Source: Polynucleobacter sp. AP-Nino-20-G2
GTDB lineage: Bacteria > Pseudomonadota > Gammaproteobacteria > Burkholderiales > Burkholderiaceae
Assembly: GCF_018688235.1 (NCBI RefSeq)
Contig: NZ_CP061313.1
Span: 1,223,130 to 1,287,129, forward strand
Direction of reading: 5' to 3'
DNA length: 64,000 nt
Of the stretch, positions 7,707 through 15,636 are shown piece by piece. The position numbers and the translations under genes are program-made. Numbering within the stretch: the stretch's first letter is position 1; each line of letters begins with the position of its first letter. Under the pieces are notes generated by a model. That model was not told the DNA's origin and did no database searches. It worked only from the letters and a program-made list of their open reading frames with translations.

Positions 7707-8948
7707 ATGGCAAAGATATTGGTTATTGGCGGATCACTTGGTGGATTATTTGCCGCCAATATTCTGCTGCGCCAAGGACATGATGTCACTCTGCTAGAAA
7801 AAGCAGTTGGCTCACTAGATGGTAGGGGTGCAGGCATTGTGACGCATGATGCCCTAGCCGACGCCCTCCGCGAGGCAGGCATTACCGTTGATGAGACTCT
7901 TGGCGTTTCGGTAACGAAGCGCGTTACCTTAGGCGCGGATGGAGCCAGTCTTGGTGAAATGCCTCTCAATCAAGTTCTAACCTCCTGGAGCAGACTCTAC
8001 CACTTGCTCAAAGAAAACTTTCCAAAAGAGCGCTATCTACAAGGTAAGAATGTAAAGAGCGTCACTCAAGATGCCAATACCGTATCTGTTACCTGTGAGG
8101 ATGGAAGCAATTACCAAGCAGAGCTACTCATTGCCTCAGATGGCATTCGTTCGGCCGTGCGCGCTCACGTAGCACCGGAAATCCAACCAGAATATGCTGG
8201 ATACATAGCATGGCGCGGTGTTTGCGATGAAAGCCATCTTTCCAAATATACCCTTGATACTCTCTTTAATTATTTTGGCTTTTGCCTGCCCAATGGCGAG
8301 CAAATGTTGGGTTATCCTGTCGCCGGCAGCGGTAATGACACGCGACCAGGACATCGCCGCTATAACTTCGTGTGGTATCGACCAGCCTCCGAGGAGGATG
8401 AACTAGTCAAACTCCTAACCGATGCTGATGGCCAGTATTACCCCACTGGAATTCCACCGCTGAAGGTTTCCTGGAAACATATTGCAGAAATGCGTAAGGC
8501 TGCCCGTGAAATTCTTGCGCCTCAATATGCTGAGATATTAGAAAAAACTGGATTGCCGTTTTTACAGGCGATTTATGACGTACGCTCAGAGCAAATTGTT
8601 TTTGGAAGAATTGCGCTAATGGGTGACGCTGCTTTTGTTGGTCGCCCACATGTAGGTATGGGTGTTACCAAAGCTGGGGATGAAGCAATGGTCATTGCCA
8701 AACACATCGCGGCCTTAGGCCCCACCCCTGCAGCATTAGAGGCATATGGCAAAGAACGTCTTGCACTTGGCCAACAGGTCGTCGCTAGAGCGCAATATCT
8801 TGGACGCTACATGCAGGCCCAAGGCAGTAAAGGCGAAAGAGACAGCAATAGCCTGAAAAGAAATGCCGATACGGTTATGGCGGAAACCGCTATTGATATC
8901 AGCACGCTACTTGCAGAAGGTAAAGCAGTTCCAGATTCAGTGCATTGA
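7707..8948 (+). CDS. FAD-dependent monooxygenase, 2,6-dihydroxypyridine 3-monooxygenase-like
   Basis: A 413-residue single-component flavin hydroxylase. An N-terminal Rossmann motif GGSLGG (residues 8-13) binds the FAD ADP moiety, and GDAAFVGRPHVGMG (306-319) is the second FAD-contact motif. That exact GDAAF-RPHVGMG form and the WRGVCDE and FLQAIYDV segments resemble the 2,6-dihydroxypyridine 3-hydroxylase (DhpH) branch rather than salicylate or p-hydroxybenzoate hydroxylases. The expected reaction is NADH- and oxygen-dependent ring hydroxylation in the cytoplasm. The molybdenum hydroxylase across the promoter fits a scheme in which it first hydroxylates an N-heterocycle and this enzyme acts next. 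The subgroup call is from memory of motifs and the substrate is inferred. Confidence 0.8.
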   Translation: MAKILVIGGSLGGLFAANILLRQGHDVTLLEKAVGSLDGRGAGIVTHDALADALREAGITVDETLGVSVTKRVTLGADGASLGEMPLNQVLTSWSRLYHLLKENFPKERYLQGKNVKSVTQDANTVSVTCEDGSNYQAELLIASDGIRSAVRAHVAPEIQPEYAGYIAWRGVCDESHLSKYTLDTLFNYFGFCLPNGEQMLGYPVAGSGNDTRPGHRRYNFVWYRPASEEDELVKLLTDADGQYYPTGIPPLKVSWKHIAEMRKAAREILAPQYAEILEKTGLPFLQAIYDVRSEQIVFGRIALMGDAAFVGRPHVGMGVTKAGDEAMVIAKHIAALGPTPAALEAYGKERLALGQQVVARAQYLGRYMQAQGSKGERDSNSLKRNADTVMAETAIDISTLLAEGKAVPDSVH

Positions 8949-9048
8949 CTTGGTATTGAGCTTTAAAGGTTTGTTTTGTATTCAGTTAAGATTTATGAAA
9001 TAAAAAAGTATTGTTATTAATCAACTGTTTTAAATGGAGGAGACAACC

Positions 9049-10284
9049 ATGAAACAAAAAGTAACGAATCAAACAAGAAGAAAAATGCTCATTGGCGGCG
9101 CTGCTGCTGCGAGCACTCCGCTCTGGATGAATATCGCCAGCGCACAATCCGACACAATCAAAATTGGCTTCCCAACACCACTCACCGGCCCCTTCTCAGC
9201 AGAAGCTCAGGACCAAGTTAAAGCGGCTGAATTAGCCATTAAGGAATTTAATGATGCAGGCGGATTTAACGGGCGTAAAGCCGAACTCTTGGTGCGTGAT
9301 GACAAGTTAAATCCCGGAGAGGCTGCAACTCGCACACTTGAATTGATCGAAAAAGATAAGGTGAATTTTGTTGTTGGCTCACTTTCTGCAGCCACACAAC
9401 TCTCCATCAATGCCGTCTGCAAAGAGCGTAAAGTACTTTTTAATTCCATCAGTCAATCGGATGCAATTAATGAGGCGAAGGATTGGAGTGTTTATACATT
9501 CCATGAAGCACTTAACCCAACCATGACTGCTGGGGCTGTTGCTCGCTACTCCATTCCTCGCTTTGGTAAAAAGATTGTCTTCCTGACCGCTGACTACGCT
9601 TACGGACACGAAATGGTTCGCGCTTTTGAACGCGCCGGCAAAGAAATGGGTGCAACCACCTTAGCTGACATTCGCCATCCATTAGGCGCATCAGATTACT
9701 CAGCATTCTTGCCACGGATTAAGGCGCTTAACCCAGATATTTTGGTCCTCTGCAACTTCGGTCGTGACTTGGTCAATGCCGCTAAACAATGCACAGACTT
9801 TGGACTTAAATCCAGCATGAAGATCGTGACTCCCGTCCTACTGTATACCTCACGTCTAGCAGGTGGCCCCGAAGCATTTGAAGGAATTATTGGCGGCACT
9901 TCATATTACTGGGGTCTTGAGGATCGCATTCCAACTGCCAAAGCATTCAATGATGCTTTCCGCAAGATGTACAACGGCTCAGTGCCATCAGATTACGGCG
10001 CACTTGGCTATGCTGGCGTCAAGAGCGTTCTCGCATCTATTAAGGCGGCCAAATCCACGGAAACCATGAAAGTGGTTACCGCAATGGAGAATCTCAAGTA
10101 TGACTGGTACAAAGGTCCTGAGTACTACCGCAAGTGCGACCACCAAGCAGTTCAAACAGTCATCATCGTTGAGTCTAAATCTAAGAATATGAAAGATAAG
10201 TATGACGTCTTTAATATTCTGACAATTGAACCTACTACCGAGAAAAATATGCGTAGTTGCGCAGAACTAGGCCACAAGGCTTAA
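9049..10284 (+). CDS. Liv-type ABC transporter substrate-binding protein
   Basis: A 411-residue periplasmic receptor (Peripla_BP_6, type I fold) for branched-chain amino acid, urea or aromatic-acid importers. The signal peptide is Tat-like, with TRRKMLIGG at residues 9-17, a short hydrophobic core, and a likely cleavage after ASA near residue 32. The mature domain starts DTIKIGFPTPLTGPFS. I chose the ATG at 9049 because GGAGGAG lies immediately upstream; an in-frame ATG at 9034 would contain that ribosome binding site. It follows the flavoprotein by 100 bases and precedes the permeases across a terminator-like hairpin. This suggests the pathway substrate or a precursor is imported from the periplasm. 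Confidence 0.9.
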   Translation: MKQKVTNQTRRKMLIGGAAAASTPLWMNIASAQSDTIKIGFPTPLTGPFSAEAQDQVKAAELAIKEFNDAGGFNGRKAELLVRDDKLNPGEAATRTLELIEKDKVNFVVGSLSAATQLSINAVCKERKVLFNSISQSDAINEAKDWSVYTFHEALNPTMTAGAVARYSIPRFGKKIVFLTADYAYGHEMVRAFERAGKEMGATTLADIRHPLGASDYSAFLPRIKALNPDILVLCNFGRDLVNAAKQCTDFGLKSSMKIVTPVLLYTSRLAGGPEAFEGIIGGTSYYWGLEDRIPTAKAFNDAFRKMYNGSVPSDYGALGYAGVKSVLASIKAAKSTETMKVVTAMENLKYDWYKGPEYYRKCDHQAVQTVIIVESKSKNMKDKYDVFNILTIEPTTEKNMRSCAELGHKA

Positions 10285-10285
10285 T

Positions 10286-10321
10286 CCTGAAATTTCAGGG
10301 TAGATCATCTGATTTACCCTG
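10286..10321 (+). repeat. Overlapping hairpins in the binding protein/permease spacer
   Basis: CCTGAAATTTCAGG (10286-10299) is a perfect 14-base palindrome. It overlaps a second stem, CAGGGTA (10296-10302) with TACCCTG (10315-10321). The two are mutually exclusive as RNA hairpins and sit directly upstream of the terminator at 10327-10360. Confidence 0.5.
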
Positions 10322-10326
10322 AACCC

Positions 10327-10360
10327 CTCCCCTGATGCCTTGTGCACAAGGGGAGTTTTT
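10327..10360 (+). terminator. Intrinsic terminator between the binding-protein and permease genes
   Basis: CTCCCC (10327-10332) pairs with GGGGAG (10350-10355), followed by five T residues (10356-10360). The loop itself contains the palindrome TTGTGCACAA (10340-10349). Partial termination here would give more binding protein than membrane components, as is common for ABC importers. Confidence 0.7.
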
Positions 10361-10372
10361 CTGAGTACATAT

Positions 10373-11257
10373 ATGACTGGTCTTACATTTGAACTTTTAT
10401 GCATGCAGTTGCTAACGGGCATCGCCCTGGGCAGCATCTATGCACTTCTTGCTTTGGGCTTATGCCTCATTTTTGGCATGCTCAATGTAGTGAACTTCGC
10501 GCATGGCGCCTTTTTTATGGTTGGCGCATTTATGGGCGTCTACTTCTTAGGCCTTACTGGGAATTTCTGGTTCAGCTTAATTCTGACGCCAATTGTCACC
10601 GGTGGCCTTGGCCTACTTACAGAGCGGTTTTTAGTGCGTCCCCTCTATGGACGAGGCATCGACTATCCATTGCTACTTACCTTTGGCCTTTCTTATGTAT
10701 TGATCGAAGCCATGCGTGTCGCCTTTGGTATTGAAGGCCTTCCATCCGTCACGCCAGATAGCCTAAAAGGCAGCTTGGATGTAGGCATTGGATTCTTCCC
10801 CAAATACCGTCTATTTTTAATCGCAGCAACTGCGATGATCATTTTGGCCGTATGGTTCTTTATTCAGAAAACAAAGTATGGCCTCATCATCAAGGCCGGC
10901 GCCGCCGATCAAGAAATCGTTAAGGTTCTTGGCATTGATATTGCCAAAGTATGGCTCTTGGTATTTGGTCTAGGCTGCGCAATTGCTGGCCTCTCTGGAA
11001 TTTTGGCCTCACCTACCCGCTCTGTAAATCCTGAAATGGGTATTCCTATTTTGGCTGAGTCATTTGTTGTAACGGTGGTGGGAGGTATGGGGTCTCCGGT
11101 TGGCGCCGTAGTAGCAGGACTGTTAGTTGGCGTGGTGTACAGCATGACCTCACTCTTCTTTCCAGACCTTTCTGAGCTTTCTATTTTTGTTCTCATGGCG
11201 GTGGTGCTCTTAATTCGCCCACAAGGCTTATTTGGTAAAGCGGGGGCGATGGGCTAA
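10373..11257 (+). CDS. Liv-type ABC transporter permease (LivH-like)
   Basis: A 294-residue inner-membrane permease with about eight hydrophobic segments and the LivH landmarks GSIYALLALGLCLIFGMLNVVNFAHG near the N-terminus and VVGGMGSPVGAVVAGLLVGV near the C-terminus. I use the ATG at 10373. A TTG at 10340 is in frame but lies inside the terminator hairpin. The ribosome binding site is weak. It forms the translocation pore with the LivM-like protein encoded 14 bases downstream. Confidence 0.9.
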   Translation: MTGLTFELLCMQLLTGIALGSIYALLALGLCLIFGMLNVVNFAHGAFFMVGAFMGVYFLGLTGNFWFSLILTPIVTGGLGLLTERFLVRPLYGRGIDYPLLLTFGLSYVLIEAMRVAFGIEGLPSVTPDSLKGSLDVGIGFFPKYRLFLIAATAMIILAVWFFIQKTKYGLIIKAGAADQEIVKVLGIDIAKVWLLVFGLGCAIAGLSGILASPTRSVNPEMGIPILAESFVVTVVGGMGSPVGAVVAGLLVGVVYSMTSLFFPDLSELSIFVLMAVVLLIRPQGLFGKAGAMG

Positions 11258-11271
11258 TACCCCGTAAATCT

Positions 11272-12231
11272 ATGAATTCATATTTTCAACTTATCGCACG
11301 ACATCGTGTTCTGGCGAGCAGCCTCTTTTTGATGATTTTTCCATTCATCATGCCGTACGAAGCGCTCGCCATCAATATTCTGATCTTCGGCTTATTTGCC
11401 ATGGGATTTAACCTCCTATTTGGATATATGGGGCTACTTTCCTTTGGGCATGCCGCCTTCTTAGGAATTGGCAGCTACCTCACGGGTATTGGTATCGTGC
11501 ATTACTCACTACCCTGGGGAACAGCCATACTGATTGGCGTTATTGGAGCAGCACTCGGCGGCCTGATTATGGGTTTCCTAGCGATTCGTACGCGAGGCAT
11601 TTACTTCTCAATGGTTACTCTTGCGCTTGGTCAAATTGTTTTCTACGGTTTCTATAAGGCCGAAAGCTTAACCGGCGGAGAAAACGGCTTGCGGGGCGTA
11701 CGAGTAGATTCATTCAATATCTTTGGCATACCTGTAGATTTTCTAAATCCACTGGCGAAGTACTACATCATTTTATTTTTTGTAGTCATTGCCATTTGGT
11801 TGATATCGCGCATTCTCAATTCTCCGCTAGGCGCAGTGATGGAGGCCATTCGGGAAAATGAAAAGCGTGCGGCAGCCTGTGGATTCGACGTCACTCGCAC
11901 TAAGTTGTTAGTGTTTGTTTTATCAGCAGCAATTTGCGGTTTAGCCGGCTCCCTGCGCGCCCTGCACCTCTCGATTGTTCCAATTGATTCCCTGCACTAC
12001 TTGCAATCAGGTCAAGCTGTCATGATGAGCATCTTGGGTGGAATGGGAACCTTCTTCGGGCCATTTGTCGGTGCTGCGGTGATGCTCTACCTAGAGGACG
12101 TTGTTACCACCTTCACCAAACACTGGATGGCGGTAATTGGTCTGGTATTTATGTTCTTTGTGCTGTTCTTCCCAAAAGGAATTTGGGGAACCATTTTGAG
12201 CAAGCTAAACATTGATCAGGATTCAAAATAA
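11272..12231 (+). CDS. Liv-type ABC transporter permease (LivM-like)
   Basis: A 319-residue inner-membrane permease, the partner of the LivH-like protein. It has the family core GFNLLFGYMGLLSFGHAAFLGIGSY, the cytoplasmic coupling segment AIRENEKRAAACGFDVTRTKLLVFVLSA, and a C-terminal GGMGTFFGPFVGAAV. The stop overlaps the next ATG by one base (TAATG), so translation with the ATPase gene is probably coupled. Confidence 0.92.
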   Translation: MNSYFQLIARHRVLASSLFLMIFPFIMPYEALAINILIFGLFAMGFNLLFGYMGLLSFGHAAFLGIGSYLTGIGIVHYSLPWGTAILIGVIGAALGGLIMGFLAIRTRGIYFSMVTLALGQIVFYGFYKAESLTGGENGLRGVRVDSFNIFGIPVDFLNPLAKYYIILFFVVIAIWLISRILNSPLGAVMEAIRENEKRAAACGFDVTRTKLLVFVLSAAICGLAGSLRALHLSIVPIDSLHYLQSGQAVMMSILGGMGTFFGPFVGAAVMLYLEDVVTTFTKHWMAVIGLVFMFFVLFFPKGIWGTILSKLNIDQDSK

Positions 12232-12986
12232 TGAGCAGCCCAAACCAAACCCCAATATTAGAGGCGCGTAAAGTTAGCAAAAGCTTTGGTAAATTCAAAG
12301 CACTACAAAATGTCTCCACTAGCTTTATGCCTGGAACACTAACGGCCATTATTGGCCCTAATGGCGCAGGTAAAAGTACGTTTTTTAATGTATTGAGTGG
12401 CGCATTCCCACCTTCCAGCGGGCAAATCCTCTTTAATGGCAAAGATATTACCGGCATGCAGCAGTATGAATTTGCACGCATCGGTATTTCTAAGAGCTTC
12501 CAAATCACCAATGTATTTAAGCAGCTCACAGTTCATGAAAATGTTCGCGTTGCTGCTCAAATGGAAACTGCCCGCTATAACTTCTTCCGAAACGCGCAAA
12601 GCTATCCAGGCCCAATTGAGTTAGCAGATCAACTTTTGCGTCGCGTCAACCTAGAGCACTTACGCAATAAAAAAACGGGGGACTTGGCTCACGGCCAGCA
12701 ACGCGCATTAGAAATAGCGATGGCGCTTGCATGCAACCCTAGCCTCCTGCTGCTTGATGAACCGACCGCGGGAATGTCGCCTGAGGAAACCCTAGTAATG
12801 ATGGAGCTCATTCGAACATTAGCCAGTGAACGAACTGTCATTCTGGTTGAGCACAAGATGAAGCTCATCATGGGTTTATGCAAGCGAATCATCGTCCTTC
12901 ATCATGGCGAGTTTTTAGCCGAAGGCACTCCTGAAGAAATTCAAAACAATGCTGAGGTACGTCGCGTGTACCTAGGTCAAAGTTAA
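12231..12986 (+). CDS. Liv-type ABC transporter ATP-binding protein (LivG-like)
   Basis: A 251-residue ATPase with Walker A GPNGAGKST at residues 42-50, a Q-loop, and Walker B LLLLDEPTAGMS. The signature is DLAHGQQRALEIAMAL, where the usual LSYGEQ of LivG proteins is LAHGQQ, a modest departure from consensus. The C-terminal AEGTPEEIQNNAEVRRVYLG segment is typical of the LivG branch. It powers import through the two permeases as a heterodimer with the LivF-like protein. Confidence 0.92.
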   Translation: MSSPNQTPILEARKVSKSFGKFKALQNVSTSFMPGTLTAIIGPNGAGKSTFFNVLSGAFPPSSGQILFNGKDITGMQQYEFARIGISKSFQITNVFKQLTVHENVRVAAQMETARYNFFRNAQSYPGPIELADQLLRRVNLEHLRNKKTGDLAHGQQRALEIAMALACNPSLLLLDEPTAGMSPEETLVMMELIRTLASERTVILVEHKMKLIMGLCKRIIVLHHGEFLAEGTPEEIQNNAEVRRVYLGQS

Positions 12987-12999
12987 CGAAGGCTTATAT

Positions 13000-13704
13000 A
13001 TGTTGCGCGTTGAAAATTTAAATGCTTGGTATGACCGAAGCCATGTACTTCAGGGCGTCTCCCTCGAAGTGCAAAAGGGCGAAATAGTTACCTTAATGGG
13101 CAGAAATGGGGCTGGGAAGACAACCACTCTTCGCTCTTTAATGGGCCTACTTTCCAAAAGAGAGGGTAAAGCCTCCATTGATGGCCAATCCTTCCTAGAT
13201 CTAGCTGCGCACGAACGCTTCCATCTTGGCTTAGCCTATGTTCCAGAAGATCGTCGCATTGTTCCTGGGCTTACCGTTAAAGAAAATTTAGAGCTTGGCG
13301 TTATCGCCAAGAAAAATCATGGTGATATGAGCGCCATGGTTGATGAAATTGCTGAGATTTTCCCTCGCCTCAAAGAGCGACTTCATCAGGACGGAACATC
13401 GATGTCCGGCGGTGAGCAACAAATGCTAGCCATAGCAAGGGCCATGATTGCCAAACCTAAGGTGATTCTCCTAGATGAGCCGTCCGAAGGCATCATGCCT
13501 GTGCTAGTAGAGGAAATGTTTGAGCTATTTGCCAAGTTAAAGCAACAAGGCTTAACCATCCTCCTCGTAGAACAAAACGTTCAGCAGGCGCTTAAAATAT
13601 CTGACAGAGCTTATATTCTCGATCAAGGTGAAATCGTCTTTCACGATACCGCCCAAAATCTATTGAATAACGATGAGATTCAGCAGAAATATTGCGCGGT
13701 TTAG
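13000..13704 (+). CDS. Liv-type ABC transporter ATP-binding protein (LivF-like)
   Basis: A 234-residue ATPase with Walker A GRNGAGKT at residues 34-41, signature MSGGEQQMLAIARAM, and Walker B VILLDEPSEGIMP. The short length and the YVPEDRRIVPGLTVKENL segment are typical of LivF. It starts 13 bases after the LivG-like gene and closes the importer set of binding protein, two permeases and two ATPases. The next gene is convergent, and I see no clear terminator in the 18-base spacer. Confidence 0.92.
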   Translation: MLRVENLNAWYDRSHVLQGVSLEVQKGEIVTLMGRNGAGKTTTLRSLMGLLSKREGKASIDGQSFLDLAAHERFHLGLAYVPEDRRIVPGLTVKENLELGVIAKKNHGDMSAMVDEIAEIFPRLKERLHQDGTSMSGGEQQMLAIARAMIAKPKVILLDEPSEGIMPVLVEEMFELFAKLKQQGLTILLVEQNVQQALKISDRAYILDQGEIVFHDTAQNLLNNDEIQQKYCAV

Positions 13705-13722
13705 AGTTAGCTGCAGTAAGGT

Positions 13723-14226
13723 TTAGATGAGGTGTAACCAATGCCCTACTTGGTGCCAAACACTATCAGGGATCAAAGTCAGCAGCCATGTCATGGTGAT
13801 ATAGCGTAGAAACTTGCCAATACCCATATAAACCAAACAAGGCAACCAAGGAAGTCTAAGCCACCCCGCTGCCAAGCAAAGAGGATCACCGAATCCTGGT
13901 AGCCATGAAAGAAGAAGTATCTTCGCTCCACGATTCTCAAGCCAGCACTGCATTCGGCCATTTGTTGGCCCCTTGAGAGATTCAAAACTATTGCGACTCA
14001 ACAACCCAAGCCACCAGTCAGTCATTCCGCCTAAAGTATTGCCAATGGTGGCCACAACAATGGCAACCCAATATAAATGAGGGTTAATAGAGATGTAGCC
14101 AAAAAGAATTGGCTCGGAGCCCACGGGCAACAAGGTGGCCGAGATAAAGGCGCTAAAAAAGACAGCAGGCAGGCCAATAGACGGCATGCCGAAAAAGTCA
14201 AAAAAGTGGCTAAGCATTTGCTCCAC
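13723..14226 (-). CDS. YqaA/DedA (VTT domain) family membrane protein
   Basis: A 167-residue inner-membrane protein of the YqaA branch of the SNARE-associated/VTT superfamily. Landmarks are SAFISATLLPVGSEPILFG, IGNTLGGMTDWWLG, the LSWLPGFGDPLCLAAGWLRLP core, and C-terminal membrane helices. DedA relatives are linked to lipid carrier recycling and membrane potential; the function of the YqaA branch is not settled. The listed start is GTG at 14226; an ATG at 14217 is an alternative close to a GGAG. It is convergent with the importer operon and faces about 230 bases of intergenic DNA. Confidence 0.82.
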   Translation of the reverse strand: MEQMLSHFFDFFGMPSIGLPAVFFSAFISATLLPVGSEPILFGYISINPHLYWVAIVVATIGNTLGGMTDWWLGLLSRNSFESLKGPTNGRMQCWLENRGAKILLLSWLPGFGDPLCLAAGWLRLPWLPCLVYMGIGKFLRYITMTWLLTLIPDSVWHQVGHWLHLI

Positions 14227-14455
14227 TAAATAAGCATCCCAAATTGATTATTAAAAGTAATGCTCATGGGTTCAGTATGCGCCTGACATTCCAACATCCA
14301 GGCCGCTTTCATTTTTTGAGTCTTCATATGGCACATATATTTATATAGAACCCCTATTTTCACCTGCTTTATTAGATTCACCTCAATTCTGAATTCTTGC
14401 TTAAACTATGGGGATAAACCCGTAAATTAATACACTCCACCCTCTCAATAAATAC
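14227..14455. other. Intergenic region between the divergent YqaA-like and acyl-CoA dehydrogenase genes
   Basis: About 230 bases of AT-rich DNA with no convincing reading frame or RNA gene. It must hold promoters for both flanking genes, but I see no box pair good enough to place. The acyl-CoA dehydrogenase ATG has no purine-rich ribosome binding site. Confidence 0.5.
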
Positions 14456-15625
14456 ATGAACCACCCCATTCCCAAGCCAGACCAATATCAAGATATGCGC
14501 GAAGCCTTACGCGACCTTTGCGGAAGCTTCGACTCAGCCTACTGGCAAAAAATTGACCATGAGCGCGACTATCCAGAAGCATTCGTAGATGCGATGGCGC
14601 AAGCAGGCTGGTTGGCCGCATTAATTCCTGAAGAGTACGGTGGCTCAGGCTTGGGATTGGCTGAAGCCTCCGTCATCATGGAAGAAATCAATTTTTCTGG
14701 TGGTAACGCAGGCTCTTGCCACGGTCAGATGTACAACATGGGCACTTTATTGCGCCATGGCTCTGATGCACAAAAAAAACTGTATCTACCAAAGATTGCT
14801 ACTGGCGAGTTGCGATTACAAACGATGGCAGTTACTGAACCAACCACCGGCACTGACACCACTAAACTCAAAACCACCGCAGTCAAAAAAGGTGACAAGT
14901 ATGTGGTTAATGGTCAGAAAGTTTGGATCTCTCGCATTCAGCACTCAGACTTGATGATTCTTTTGGCGCGCACTACCCCTCTTGCAGAAGTGACCAAGAA
15001 ATCAGAAGGCATGTCGATCTTTATTGTTGACCTGAAAGAAGCAATTGGTAAAGGCATGGCGATTCAACCGATTGCCAATATGGTCAATCATGAGACCAAT
15101 GAAGTGTTCTTTGATAACTTAGAGATTCCCGCTGAGAATCTCATTGGCGAAGAAGGCAAAGGCTTTAAATACATTCTCGATGGCCTTAATGCAGAGCGTA
15201 CTTTGATCGCTGCCGAGTGTATTGGCGATGCCTACTGGTTTGTGGATAAAGCGCGTCGCTATGCAAATGAGCGTGTCGTATTTGATCGTCCGATTGGCAA
15301 GAATCAAGGTATACAGTTCCCGATTGCCGACTCCTTTATTGAGACTGAAGCGGCAAACCTCATGCGCTTTAAGGCTTGCGAACTGTTTGATAACAATCAA
15401 GCTTGCGGAGCTGAATCAAACATGGCCAAGTACTTAGCCGCTAAAGCGTCTTGGGAAGCAGCGAACGTCTGTTTGCAAACCCACGGTGGCTTTGGCTTTG
15501 CCAATGAATATGATGTTGAGCGCAAGTTCCGCGAGACCCGCCTCTATCAAGTGGCACCAATCTCCACTAACTTGATCTACTCCTACGTTGCTGAGCACAT
15601 CCTCGGCTTGCCGCGCTCCTTCTAG
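14456..15625 (+). CDS. Acyl-CoA dehydrogenase family protein
   Basis: A 389-residue flavoenzyme that would oxidise an acyl-CoA at the alpha-beta position. The helical N-domain, the AVTEPTTGTDTTKLKTTA FAD/substrate motif, the beta-domain KVWISR, and the C-terminal QTHGGFGFANEYDVERKFRE are all present. At the position of the usual catalytic Glu (YEGT in medium-chain enzymes) it reads LYQVAPIS, with Pro368. A Glu is available at 247 in GLNAER, where isovaleryl- and long-chain-type enzymes carry their base. It is followed 11 bases later by a CaiB-type CoA-transferase, which could make its substrate. The acyl group is unknown. The ATG lacks a clear ribosome binding site. Confidence 0.9.
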   Translation: MNHPIPKPDQYQDMREALRDLCGSFDSAYWQKIDHERDYPEAFVDAMAQAGWLAALIPEEYGGSGLGLAEASVIMEEINFSGGNAGSCHGQMYNMGTLLRHGSDAQKKLYLPKIATGELRLQTMAVTEPTTGTDTTKLKTTAVKKGDKYVVNGQKVWISRIQHSDLMILLARTTPLAEVTKKSEGMSIFIVDLKEAIGKGMAIQPIANMVNHETNEVFFDNLEIPAENLIGEEGKGFKYILDGLNAERTLIAAECIGDAYWFVDKARRYANERVVFDRPIGKNQGIQFPIADSFIETEAANLMRFKACELFDNNQACGAESNMAKYLAAKASWEAANVCLQTHGGFGFANEYDVERKFRETRLYQVAPISTNLIYSYVAEHILGLPRSF

Positions 15626-15636
15626 TAGGATTTGAT

